From: Candidatus Helarchaeota archaeon
GTDB taxonomy: Archaea; Asgardarchaeota; Lokiarchaeia; Helarchaeales; HEL-GB-A
Assembly: GCA_016840125.1 (NCBI GenBank)
Contig: JAEOSY010000677.1
Coordinates: forward strand, 1 to 9,095
Reading direction: 5' to 3'
Length of the DNA: 9,095 nucleotides
Shown: in pieces, positions 1 through 7,226 of the stretch
Layout: each line of letters begins with the position of its first letter
Numbering within the stretch: position 1 is the first letter of the stretch
Program-made: the position numbers and the translations under genes
Notes under the pieces: generated by a model
Database searches by the model: none
The model's input: the letters and a program-made list of their open reading frames with translations, nothing else
Told to the model about the DNA's origin: nothing

Positions 1-360
1 GTAACCCTGGTTGTCATCATTCCAGCTTTGTTAATTGGCTCACGTTTTGGAATTATTGGCATAGCTGTTGCTCAATTGGTAGCTATGATAATTCGCAGAG
101 GAATTAGTCTATCTATTGCTGCAAAATTAATTAATGTATCAATTATAGAGATCCTCGGTCAACTAAAACCAGCACTAAAGGGTGCCACACTGCTAATAAT
201 TATTTCTTTATTTGTTTTACGGATTACAGTGGATTTGAATGTGATATTGCAATTAACATTAATAATTCTCTCCGGAGCACTTAGCTATTGTAGTATTCTT
301 TGGTTGGTAGAACGAAATAATTTGCTCCATTTAGTACGAATCCTGAAAACATCCCGGTAG
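1..360 (+). CDS. Wzx-type polysaccharide flippase, C-terminal fragment
   Basis: This is the last 119 codons of a membrane protein whose start lies before the window; the frame is open from base 1 to the TAG stop. The fragment is very hydrophobic. Likely membrane helices lie at about residues 1-12, 17-40, 60-76 and 80-103, and the end is short and basic. The sequence around residues 13-62 (GSRFGIIGIAVAQ, then a Lys/Arg-containing helix and a loop with QLKPALKGA) resembles the C-terminal half of oligosaccharide flippases of the MATE-like Wzx family (polysaccharide synthesis C-terminal domain). Such proteins flip undecaprenyl-linked repeat units across the inner membrane. The downstream sulfotransferase and glycosyltransferase genes fit this role. 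A lipid II flippase (MurJ-type) cannot be excluded from the fragment alone, but the context favours Wzx. Confidence 0.72.
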   Translation, partial: VTLVVIIPALLIGSRFGIIGIAVAQLVAMIIRRGISLSIAAKLINVSIIEILGQLKPALKGATLLIIISLFVLRITVDLNVILQLTLIILSGALSYCSILWLVERNNLLHLVRILKTSR

Positions 361-391
361 ATTCGATTTCAATGATTTTCAGGTTGCGGAA

Positions 392-1198
392 ATGTGTATT
401 ACGATGAATCATAAATTCATTTTTGTTTGTGGATTACACAGAAGCGGTACATCAATTCTTTTCCGTTCCATGCGAGAACATCCCCAGATTAGCGGATTTC
501 AAAACACCTTATCCCCTGAAGATGAAGGCATGCATTTGCAAACAGTTTTCGAACCATCTGGAATTTACGGTGGAGCTGGTGAATTTGGCTTCTATACGGA
601 GGCACACCTTACGGAGGCATCCCTTCTGGTTACGGAAGAAAATCGGAAAAAACTTTTTCGAGAGTGGAGCCAGTTTTGGGAGCTAGATAAACCATTCTTA
701 CTTGAGAAGTCTCCTCCAAATATAATTAGAACACGTTTTCTCAAGGCGATTTTTCCTAATTCTTATTTTATTATTTTGCTTCGTCATCCCATTGCAGTTA
801 CCTATGCCACGCATGCATGGTATAAAAAGTACCGGATATACTGGGCGAAGTTCTCTCGAATCCTGGAACACTGGATTGTCTGTCATGAAATACTCCTGAG
901 AGATAATCAGCATCTCGATCGAGCCTTTTTTATGAAGTATGAAAATTTCGTTAGGAATCCTGGCCTTTGGATGGGACGCATCTACGATTATCTAGATCTT
1001 GACTACCATGGGATAACACAAGAAATAACTCCTAATGTAAACAACAAATACTTTTCTAGGTGGAAAAACGATCAGCAAAGGAGATTCTTTAAAAAGCTTA
1101 AGAATAGAGAACTATTAGACTTAGAAATTCGAATAAAAAAATTTGGTTATAGCCTTTTTGATTTAGAAATGGCTGATCCATTTGAACCTATGAGATGA
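392..1198 (+). CDS. Sulfotransferase family protein
   Basis: This 268-residue protein probably transfers a sulfuryl group from PAPS to an acceptor, here most likely a sugar of the surface glycan. Near the N-terminus is the phosphosulfate-binding P-loop GLHRSGTS (residues 14-21). LEKSPPN (104-110) and ILLRHPIAVTYA (128-139) follow and match the 3'-phosphate-binding region of sulfotransferase family 3, with Arg131 and a nearby Thr as expected ligands. MKYENFVRNP (181-190) fits the conserved 'YE-L-P' segment. There is no signal peptide or membrane helix, so it should be cytoplasmic. The ATG at 404 (starting MNHKF) is an alternative start that brings the P-loop closer to the N-terminus; neither start has a strong ribosome binding site. 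The gene lies 31 bp after the flippase and its stop overlaps the next start as ATGA. The acceptor is unknown. Confidence 0.88.
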   Translation: MCITMNHKFIFVCGLHRSGTSILFRSMREHPQISGFQNTLSPEDEGMHLQTVFEPSGIYGGAGEFGFYTEAHLTEASLLVTEENRKKLFREWSQFWELDKPFLLEKSPPNIIRTRFLKAIFPNSYFIILLRHPIAVTYATHAWYKKYRIYWAKFSRILEHWIVCHEILLRDNQHLDRAFFMKYENFVRNPGLWMGRIYDYLDLDYHGITQEITPNVNNKYFSRWKNDQQRRFFKKLKNRELLDLEIRIKKFGYSLFDLEMADPFEPMR

Positions 1199-1914
1199 AA
1201 ACTACACATGGGATGAATGATAAACTCACCCTACCAATCGGGAATTTACCAACTCACTTAACTTATAGTGTGGATTGGCGTTTTCTGGTCGAAATGCCCT
1301 CTGAATGTCAAATCTTGATATTTTCAGAGGCATATGATGGTTTTGGTTTTCCTCTTTCCCAAGTTTCCAGATCGAGGATAGTAATATGGAAATGTCAATA
1401 TCTCCTGCCATTAAAGAACTCGAATTCACCCATTACCACCGATGTTGACATTATACAGGCTGAGGCAACTTCCCCTCCATTTCTGAAACATTCTTTTGAT
1501 TTCATCGTTGTACCCGACGGTTTTCCCAGAAAGACAATTATTCCTATGGTTATTGATCTGTTACGCGAGGGAGGGTCCATAATAATTGGATTTTCTAATC
1601 GGTTGTTCGATATTAATTTCATTCGTAATAAGGCAGACAAATCAAAAAGCGAATTCGCTCTCAAGCTAGCTAATTGGTTTAAAAGAACAGGAATGTTTGA
1701 GATTGTATTATTTGGAACCATTCCAAATCACCTGGTACCTGACATAATTTTTCCATTACATCACAATCCAATTAAGTTTGCCCTTAATCGATTCTATGGC
1801 CATAAAATCTCTAACATAATTTTAAATTTGCTTACAATCCCGGGAATCATACCTATAGCATTATGGTTCTTACCAGCTTATTATCTCATTGCAACAAAAA
1901 ACAAGAAATTATGA
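1195..1914 (+). CDS. Methyltransferase-like protein with degenerate SAM site and hydrophobic tail
   Basis: This 239-residue protein has the strand order of a class I SAM-dependent methyltransferase. The pieces are ILIFSE (40-45, strand 1), RIVIWKC (61-67, strand 2), IIQAEATSPPF (86-96), FDFIVVPDGF (101-110, strand 4) and LLREGGSIIIGFSN (122-135, strand 5, like 'LkpGG.lii..N'). The usual glycine-rich motif I after strand 1 is only partly present (YDGFGF, 47-52), and the acidic residue expected at the end of strand 2 is missing. SAM binding is therefore uncertain, and this may be an inactive or divergent member. The C-terminal stretch (about 208-234) is hydrophobic and could anchor it in the membrane. 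The start overlaps the sulfotransferase stop by 4 bp (ATGA). The ATG at 1213, preceded by GGGATGA, is a plausible alternative. The tight coupling suggests joint work on the same glycan, which is inference. Confidence 0.6.
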   Translation: MKTTHGMNDKLTLPIGNLPTHLTYSVDWRFLVEMPSECQILIFSEAYDGFGFPLSQVSRSRIVIWKCQYLLPLKNSNSPITTDVDIIQAEATSPPFLKHSFDFIVVPDGFPRKTIIPMVIDLLREGGSIIIGFSNRLFDINFIRNKADKSKSEFALKLANWFKRTGMFEIVLFGTIPNHLVPDIIFPLHHNPIKFALNRFYGHKISNIILNLLTIPGIIPIALWFLPAYYLIATKNKKL

Positions 1915-1917
1915 AAA

Positions 1918-2655
1918 ATGAGTAATAGAAAATTTATTTATCCACCCCTTGCAAACATCTTAATAATCATCTACATTGTGATTAGTTATTCGATCCTGGG
2001 AACAAATGGGGATTTATTACAAGCGACAATTCATGAAGATAAATTTTTTGAAGTAATTGGTTCATTTGGTTTATTAATTTCAGCGATTCTCTTTTTTATT
2101 TGTTTTTTAATGGCTAGAAAAATGAACGAGAAAGGAAAATGTGCTTGGTTTGTCCCCATTATCTTCCTTGGGTTGGCAGTTCTTTTCCTGTTTGGAGCTG
2201 GAGAAGAAATAAGTTGGGGGCAACGTATTTTTAAGTTTGTGACTCCAGATTCTCTTTCTACATTAAACCGTCAAGATGAATTTAACTTACATAATTTTGA
2301 GATAATTGATGCTGGGCAATATATTTCTGCTGACCGGTTGTTTGATATTTTTTGGTTTACCTTTACTATAATCTTTCCTATCGTTTATTTAATATTCCCC
2401 TCAATCCGAGATGGTTTAGAAAAGTTATTAGGGAAGGTTATCCCAATTCCACATTGGAACCTGGGTGTTTTTTTCTTCCTTAACTATGTCTGGGCAAAGG
2501 TAGCAAAAGCTATTTTTTCATCAAGATACACTTATGCTCCAATTTCCTTAGTTCAAGCTGTTCAAGAAATCAAAGAAAGTAACTACAGCCTTTTATTTAT
2601 ATTAGTTGGTTTTTATTTCTTACTGATTATTCAAGAACAAGGTCGTAACATCTAA
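1918..2655 (+). CDS. Uncharacterised integral membrane protein (GEEISWGQR / NLHN signature)
   Basis: I do not recognise a named function. The 245-residue protein has about six predicted membrane helices (roughly 8-28, 44-66, 77-95, 142-163, 180-200 and 222-240). Directly after the third helix is GEEISWGQR (95-103), then a hydrophilic loop with LNRQDEFNLHN (116-126). The clustered Glu96, Glu97, Arg103, Glu121 and His125 look like a conserved polar or metal-binding site at the membrane surface. The pattern recalls proteins that I remember only as 'hypothetical membrane protein' in many bacteria. It is not a clean CPBP protease: the EExxxR motif there would need Arg three residues after the Glu pair, while here it is six residues on. 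The gene sits 3 bp after the methyltransferase-like gene and 11 bp before the kinase-like gene, so it belongs to the operon. A role in processing or transporting a lipid-linked glycan is a guess. Confidence 0.75.
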   Translation: MSNRKFIYPPLANILIIIYIVISYSILGTNGDLLQATIHEDKFFEVIGSFGLLISAILFFICFLMARKMNEKGKCAWFVPIIFLGLAVLFLFGAGEEISWGQRIFKFVTPDSLSTLNRQDEFNLHNFEIIDAGQYISADRLFDIFWFTFTIIFPIVYLIFPSIRDGLEKLLGKVIPIPHWNLGVFFFLNYVWAKVAKAIFSSRYTYAPISLVQAVQEIKESNYSLLFILVGFYFLLIIQEQGRNI

Positions 2656-2666
2656 TATTCAAATCC

Positions 2667-3713
2667 ATGTCTAGTATTCTCTCACAATTGACTGACTACG
2701 TGTTTCAAAACACGTGGATTATTAATAAATCAGGGGGTAATTTTCAAATTGACTGGCTTATTACAACAAGTGGTGAAACTTCTTTTCACGATAATGTTTT
2801 GATTTTTGGTTTTGTGAACGGCAATCCAAATCCCTCTCTGGTAGGTAAAGCCTGTCGGTTACCAGAAAATGGATGGATGCTTCGTGATGAATTTAAAAAT
2901 TTAAAAATCATGTGGACTAAATTGGGTAAATGCGCAGCAGCTTATCTCCCAAAACCATTGGCATTTAAGACATTTGGGACCCAACCTGTCTTACTCACTA
3001 ACTTCATAAATGGCGAAAGTTTACAGCAAATCGCTAAAGGCCCATTTTGGAAAAAAAATAAACATGTTAAATCACTAATGATCCAGGCTGCCAAATCATT
3101 GCGTGAAATTCATGAAATGACCTCAACTTCTATAGACTCAGATGAGGAGGTATTGTCTGATTTTCCGCTAAAAGCGAATACATTTATGAAAATGTTTGAA
3201 TTTGACAAAAGAGAAACTCTAGTCATCAAGGAATTGGTAGAAAACGTGACTAACATAACACATTCAGAAAAATGTAAAGTAATGATTCAAGGTGATTTTT
3301 GGCATGGCAACCTGATCAAGAATGTTGAAAAGAACAGATTGTTTATTATAGATTGGCAATTTGCTCGATGGGAAAAGGACACAAGTTTGGATCTGTTTTT
3401 ATTTCCTTTAGCAGCAGCAGTTGCAGCCTCTCCCCAAGAGTCTGCATCTATTCGTGCTTTTCATGCTGCAAAAATTCTTCAACTTTGGCAACATGATATT
3501 TTGCCAACCTACTTTGCATCCTACGGAAGACCCTTATCGTATACAATTCTTCCTGAACGCCAAGGAATGCTGTTAAGTTGTATTGAGAAAGCTGCTCGTT
3601 CTGTTTCTGACTTTGGACGTCGACATCAGGACGATCACTTGTGGAGAAACCTGTTTCGCGAATTAATGGATTGGCCGAACCATACTAACCCCTTTAAAAA
3701 TGGATCAGTATAA
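2667..3713 (+). CDS. APH/choline-kinase-fold phosphotransferase
   Basis: This 348-residue protein belongs to the aminoglycoside phosphotransferase/choline kinase superfamily, which moves the gamma-phosphate of ATP to a small molecule or sugar hydroxyl. The catalytic loop is IQGDFWHGN (207-215), with Asp210 as the expected base and Asn215 as a metal ligand. FIIDWQ (226-231) supplies the second metal-binding Asp229. VGKACRL (59-65) holds the likely ATP-contacting lysine, Lys61. LTNFINGESL (110-119) matches the hinge region. The usual His before the catalytic GD is Gln208 here. No membrane helix is seen. Antibiotic resistance is unlikely in this setting. A kinase for a sugar, or for a phosphocholine- or phosphoethanolamine-type decoration, suits the context better, but the substrate is unknown. 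The 3' end overlaps the next gene by 14 bp. The start has no clear ribosome binding site. Confidence 0.82.
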   Translation: MSSILSQLTDYVFQNTWIINKSGGNFQIDWLITTSGETSFHDNVLIFGFVNGNPNPSLVGKACRLPENGWMLRDEFKNLKIMWTKLGKCAAAYLPKPLAFKTFGTQPVLLTNFINGESLQQIAKGPFWKKNKHVKSLMIQAAKSLREIHEMTSTSIDSDEEVLSDFPLKANTFMKMFEFDKRETLVIKELVENVTNITHSEKCKVMIQGDFWHGNLIKNVEKNRLFIIDWQFARWEKDTSLDLFLFPLAAAVAASPQESASIRAFHAAKILQLWQHDILPTYFASYGRPLSYTILPERQGMLLSCIEKAARSVSDFGRRHQDDHLWRNLFRELMDWPNHTNPFKNGSV

Positions 3714-4860
3714 AGAGAAAAAAAAGATTGTATTTTTAATCGATGGACTGCAAATGGGCGGTGCTGAACGGATGATGGTGCCAATTATCGGACTCCTTAA
3801 ATCTGACTTCGATGTACGGGTTTGTTTTCTTCAAGAGAAAGATGGAAACCCTACAGAAAACGATATTAGTGATTTGGGTATTCCAGTAGATTTCTTACCA
3901 ATAAAATTTATTAGAGATTTAACAGCACTTCCACGGTTGATCCATTATTTACGACAACACAAACCAAATCTGCTACATACTCAATTGGAATTTGCAGATA
4001 TCTATGGCAATCTTGCAGCAAAAATCCTGGGATTACCATGTGTATCCACCTTCCACACGATTCCTAATCCACCAGAGAAAATTAAACTTCGACTTCATCA
4101 ATGGCTTTGGTGGAATACCTTAAAATTATTTTGCAATAAGGTGATTTCAGTCGCAGAAAACGCTCGTGAATATTATATTGATGTTTTTGGGATCAATCCG
4201 GAAAAGGTTATTACAATTTACAATGGAATTAACATTTCTCATTTCGGATCAATACATGAAAATGAACAGACTTCTCTCCGTCGGGACCTAAACATACCAA
4301 ATGGTGCAATTCTTCTGCTTACTGTTGCGATGTTACGTCCACTAAAAGGGATTCAATATATGATCCGAGCATTACCGGAAATATTAGCAGATTACCCAAC
4401 AATTTGCTACTTGGTAGTTGGGAGTGGCCCTCACTTACAGGCGCTAAAAGACCAGGCAAAAGCCCTTGATATCGAGAAGAATATTTTTTTTGTTGGGTTG
4501 CGAAAAGATGTCCCAAATATACTATCAATTAGCGAAATATTTGTTTTACCTTCTTTAACCGAAGCATTGCCAACTGTCCTTGCGGAAGCGATGGCCGCTA
4601 GAAAACCAATAATTGCCAGTGCTGTCGGTGGTGTGCCTGAAATGGTTTTCGAGGGCCGGAATGGACTCCTCATTACTCCTGGAGATACAAGCCAACTGGC
4701 AAACGCGTGTATCCAACTCCTTAAAGAATCCGACAGACGAAAAGAAATGGGTCTTCTAGGTTGGGAGATTGCCAATCAGAAATTTAATATTTACAAACAA
4801 ATAGAACAGTTGAAATCCTTATATATTAATTTGATCAACAATTATGAAAGACCGAATTAG
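3700..4860 (+). CDS. GT4-family glycosyltransferase
   Basis: This 386-residue retaining glycosyltransferase has the GT-B fold. It should transfer a sugar from a nucleotide sugar to a lipid-linked acceptor on the cytoplasmic face of the membrane. The N-terminal domain opens with a beta strand and the acceptor-side motif MGGAERM (19-25). TFHT (117-120) and the domain-linking YNGIN (174-178) follow. The C-terminal domain has the donor-binding VAMLRPLKG (209-217), VVGSGP (239-244), the canonical E(x7)E motif with Glu288 and Glu296 (EALPTVLAE), and AVGGVPEMV (308-316). The length is normal for the family. The start overlaps the kinase-like gene by 14 bp, and the end overlaps the next glycosyltransferase by 17 bp, so translation is probably coupled. 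The sugar specificity cannot be read from the sequence. Confidence 0.9.
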   Translation: MDQYKEKKKIVFLIDGLQMGGAERMMVPIIGLLKSDFDVRVCFLQEKDGNPTENDISDLGIPVDFLPIKFIRDLTALPRLIHYLRQHKPNLLHTQLEFADIYGNLAAKILGLPCVSTFHTIPNPPEKIKLRLHQWLWWNTLKLFCNKVISVAENAREYYIDVFGINPEKVITIYNGINISHFGSIHENEQTSLRRDLNIPNGAILLLTVAMLRPLKGIQYMIRALPEILADYPTICYLVVGSGPHLQALKDQAKALDIEKNIFFVGLRKDVPNILSISEIFVLPSLTEALPTVLAEAMAARKPIIASAVGGVPEMVFEGRNGLLITPGDTSQLANACIQLLKESDRRKEMGLLGWEIANQKFNIYKQIEQLKSLYINLINNYERPN

Positions 4861-6100
4861 ATTAGTAGTAGTTGAACCGAATGGTAGTGGAGGTTTAATC
4901 CATTACGCCTACCAGTTATGCACAGCCCTGGCAAACGAAGGGGCTGAAGTCCGCTTAATTACCAGTACAAATTATGAATTAAATAATTTCCCTCACAACT
5001 TCCAGGTCGATAATTCATTAAATCTCTGGAAGTTGTTTGATCCCCTTAGGATGCAGGATCCTCCAAAAAATCCCTGGAAGAGATGGTGGAGAAAATTAAA
5101 TAGGCTATTTCGACGTGGTGTTCGTGCTTATCGATTGATTCGCGAATGGATTCGTCTCACAAGGTCGCTTATTCACCTCAAACCAGATTTGATCCAATTT
5201 GGAAAAATCAACTTCCCATTTGAAACTCTCTTCCTGTTACTATTGCGGCGAAGGGGTTTAATTCTAAGTCAGATTTGCCATGAGTTTGAACGCCGGGAAA
5301 AAAGAGGCATAATATCAAGCGTAATCGACCGATCTTATGCGGTTGTGTATTCTAACTTCTCAGTAATTTTCTTCCATGCTCAAGAAAACTTGAATCGGTT
5401 TATGTTGCTATATCCTTTCATCCCGAAGTCTCGAACATATATTATTCCCCATGGGAATGAAGGGATATTCTTGGCCGCTTCAGATGGATCCGGAAAAGAA
5501 ATTGATATTAGGAAAAAATATGGGATATCAAATGACATTCCTATCGCTCTCTTCTTTGGGATATTAACACCCAGCAAAGGATTGACTGATCTAATAGATG
5601 CGATAGCAATTGCTCGCAATGCGTGTAGATTCAAGTTATTAATTGCTGGATATCCATCAAAGTACCTGGATATTAACGAGTTGAAAAAACGAACTGCAGA
5701 AAATAATTTGAAAGATGATATCATTTTCGACTCTCGTTATATCCCTCTTGATGAGGTAGGCCCGTTGATGAGGTTAGCCACAGTTGTTATTTACCCCTAT
5801 CGGAGCAGTACCCAAAGTGGCTCTTTACAAGTAGCATTTACGTTTGGTCGCCCAGTAATTGCTACTGCAGTGGGTGGATTACCGGAAGCTATTCAAGATG
5901 GGCAGAGTGGTTTTATTGTTCCACCCAAAAATCCCACTATTTTGGCAGAGAAAATCGTTACGCTGATAAAAGATCCAGATTTGGCAGAAAAGATGGGGGC
6001 AAACGCGAAGCAGATATCAGAAACCCAGTATAGTTGGAACCCGATTGCTCAAAAAATAATTACAATTTATCAAGAAGTGCTATCCTTAGATAACTTATAA
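4844..6100 (+). CDS. GT4-type glycosyltransferase with variant donor motif
   Basis: This 418-residue GT-B protein is the last gene of the plus-strand unit. The glycine-rich N-terminal loop GSGGLIHYAYQL (14-25), IIPHGN (200-205), FFGILTPSKGL (237-247) and AVGGLPEAI (342-350) place it in the GT4 group. The E(x7)E segment is replaced by TQSGSLQVAF (323-332), so the two glutamates are absent. A 'QSG' version of this region occurs in a known subset of GT4-like proteins, so the enzyme need not be inactive. Residues 78-104 are strongly basic and aromatic (KRWWRKLNRLFRR) and could bind the membrane surface as an amphipathic helix. The ATG start lies 17 bp inside the previous gene. The donor and acceptor sugars are unknown. 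Confidence 0.85.
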   Translation: MKDRIRLVVVEPNGSGGLIHYAYQLCTALANEGAEVRLITSTNYELNNFPHNFQVDNSLNLWKLFDPLRMQDPPKNPWKRWWRKLNRLFRRGVRAYRLIREWIRLTRSLIHLKPDLIQFGKINFPFETLFLLLLRRRGLILSQICHEFERREKRGIISSVIDRSYAVVYSNFSVIFFHAQENLNRFMLLYPFIPKSRTYIIPHGNEGIFLAASDGSGKEIDIRKKYGISNDIPIALFFGILTPSKGLTDLIDAIAIARNACRFKLLIAGYPSKYLDINELKKRTAENNLKDDIIFDSRYIPLDEVGPLMRLATVVIYPYRSSTQSGSLQVAFTFGRPVIATAVGGLPEAIQDGQSGFIVPPKNPTILAEKIVTLIKDPDLAEKMGANAKQISETQYSWNPIAQKIITIYQEVLSLDNL

Positions 6101-6103
6101 CTG

Positions 6104-6110
6104 AAGGAGG
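6104..6110 (+). promoter_or_regulatory. Orphan Shine-Dalgarno-like AAGGAGG
   Basis: A perfect AAGGAGG lies four bases after the stop of the last plus-strand gene, but no usable reading frame follows. The GTG just downstream is too close and reaches a stop after one further codon. The next ATG (6164) is too far away and opens a frame of only about 20 codons that runs into the opposing gene. It may be the leftover leader of a gene lost when the two units were joined, or chance. Confidence 0.3.
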
Positions 6111-6122
6111 CAGTGCAATAAT

Positions 6123-6160
6123 ACGGTTTCTTATCCAGACCGTTTGAAGTTAATCTTCAA
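6123..6160. terminator. Two small inverted repeats at the convergent junction (possible bidirectional terminator)
   Basis: The 56-bp gap between the converging genes holds ACGGT (6123-6127) pairing with ACCGT (6139-6143) across an 11-base loop. Directly next to it, TTGAAG (6144-6149) pairs with CTTCAA (6155-6160) across TTAAT. The second stem covers the stop codon of the minus-strand deacetylase gene. No run of T follows on either strand, so neither is a textbook intrinsic terminator. The position between two facing units is the main argument for a role in ending transcription. Confidence 0.3.
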
Positions 6161-7170
6161 CGCATGATACCAAAACGATTAATGCCGCTGACTTTAAAAG
6201 CAAATCGTGGGAGTGTATCCTTATGACTGATAAAAACCCGCCTAATCCCAAAGGGATCTTCTCGGATAGATTTGTATGAATTTGGACCATTTATCAAAGA
6301 AAATGCAGCCTGATATCCGACCTCTGATACCATCTGTTTAGTAGAACTATTGAAGTCCCCTAACTGTCCATTCGGATATGCAAAACAAATTACCTGGCGT
6401 TCGATTTCTGATTCAATTTTGTTTTTTGATCCATCAATCTCCTTCCGAGCTTGTTGTCCACTGATACGAGTTAGGATTGGGTGTGTCATAGTGTGACCAC
6501 CAAAGTCGATTCCCTTTACACTCAAATCTCGAACTTGATCCCAGTTCATCATTAATTTAGGTAACTTACCAGGAGAACTTGCGACCCCCAATCGATCGGG
6601 TAGTTGGGAAATTAATCGTAGTTTTTCGTATTCTGAAATTTTTTTTAAAGATTCAATCACCTTATGAATTACAGTTTCAAGTTGGAGACGATTCTCCCAA
6701 GAATGGCTTCCTAATATCGGGAGTGATAATTGGTCATAGGTTGAATTGTAGAAATAATTGGCGACAAGATCCCAATAAAAGGGTAGATCACTCCCAATGT
6801 GTTTTGTAGTGAGGAAAATTAACCCGGGGATTCCATATTTTCTTAAGATAGGGTAAGCCTGGAAGTAATTATCAAGATAACCATCATCAAATGTTATCAA
6901 GGCAGCATTCGGTGGGAGGGTAGATTTTCTTAGTAACCAAGATGCAACATCGTTAATTGAGATTATATTGAACCATCGAGAAATTACATCCATTTGTAAA
7001 TTAAAATCTCGTGGAGTTGCACTTACATTTGGCTTGAAAGTGTCAAATCCCTTCCGGGTAGGGTCGGCAATTCGATGATAGGTCAATACCGTCAGATATT
7101 GAGAATGCATCATTTGTACGAATCGGAGGAAACCTGATTTATATAAAAAAAGTAGAATTTTCCCATTCAT
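6157..7170 (-). CDS. Polysaccharide deacetylase (NodB domain, CE4 family)
   Basis: This protein of about 337 residues should remove acetyl groups from N-acetylated sugars by a metal-dependent reaction. Motif 1 is TFDDG (93-97), with Asp95 as the expected base and Asp96 as a metal ligand. Motif 2 is GHTMTHP (225-231), giving the metal-binding His226 and His230. CFAYPNG (262-268) fits motif 3. An insert of over 100 residues containing FYWD (131-134) separates motifs 1 and 2, as in a subgroup of EPS-cluster deacetylases. LTYHRI (29-34) marks the domain start. No clear signal peptide is seen, so it may act in the cytoplasm on lipid-linked or nucleotide-bound sugars. I chose the ATG at 7170. A GTG at 7200 would add ten residues but directly follows an in-frame stop, and neither start has a good ribosome binding site. 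It is the last gene of the minus-strand unit. Confidence 0.88.
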   Translation of the reverse strand: MNGKILLFLYKSGFLRFVQMMHSQYLTVLTYHRIADPTRKGFDTFKPNVSATPRDFNLQMDVISRWFNIISINDVASWLLRKSTLPPNAALITFDDGYLDNYFQAYPILRKYGIPGLIFLTTKHIGSDLPFYWDLVANYFYNSTYDQLSLPILGSHSWENRLQLETVIHKVIESLKKISEYEKLRLISQLPDRLGVASSPGKLPKLMMNWDQVRDLSVKGIDFGGHTMTHPILTRISGQQARKEIDGSKNKIESEIERQVICFAYPNGQLGDFNSSTKQMVSEVGYQAAFSLINGPNSYKSIREDPFGIRRVFISHKDTLPRFAFKVSGINRFGIMR

Positions 7171-7226
7171 AGAGGTATGTGTTGGTATATGGAAGGCCAC
7201 CTATAGTTTTGCTAGCCAATGTTTCC

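Noticed and set aside
423..686. 87-codon plus-strand frame inside the sulfotransferase gene
   Set aside because: It overlaps a gene with clear PAPS-binding motifs in another frame, and its own product shows no recognisable domain.
3404..3430. GCA trinucleotide repeat
   Set aside because: It is a short run of alanine codons within the kinase-like gene and not a significant tandem repeat.
2667..3713. Aminoglycoside resistance gene
   Set aside because: The fold is shared, but the gene is embedded in a glycan operon and the superfamily has many sugar, choline and other small-molecule kinases; nothing points to an antibiotic substrate.
4431..4775. 114-codon minus-strand frame opposite the first GT4 gene
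   Set aside because: The plus-strand frame carries the complete donor-binding motifs. The antisense product is low in complexity and has no family features.
5380..5724. 114-codon minus-strand frame opposite the second plus-strand glycosyltransferase
   Set aside because: It is a shadow of a well-supported gene and has no motif of its own.
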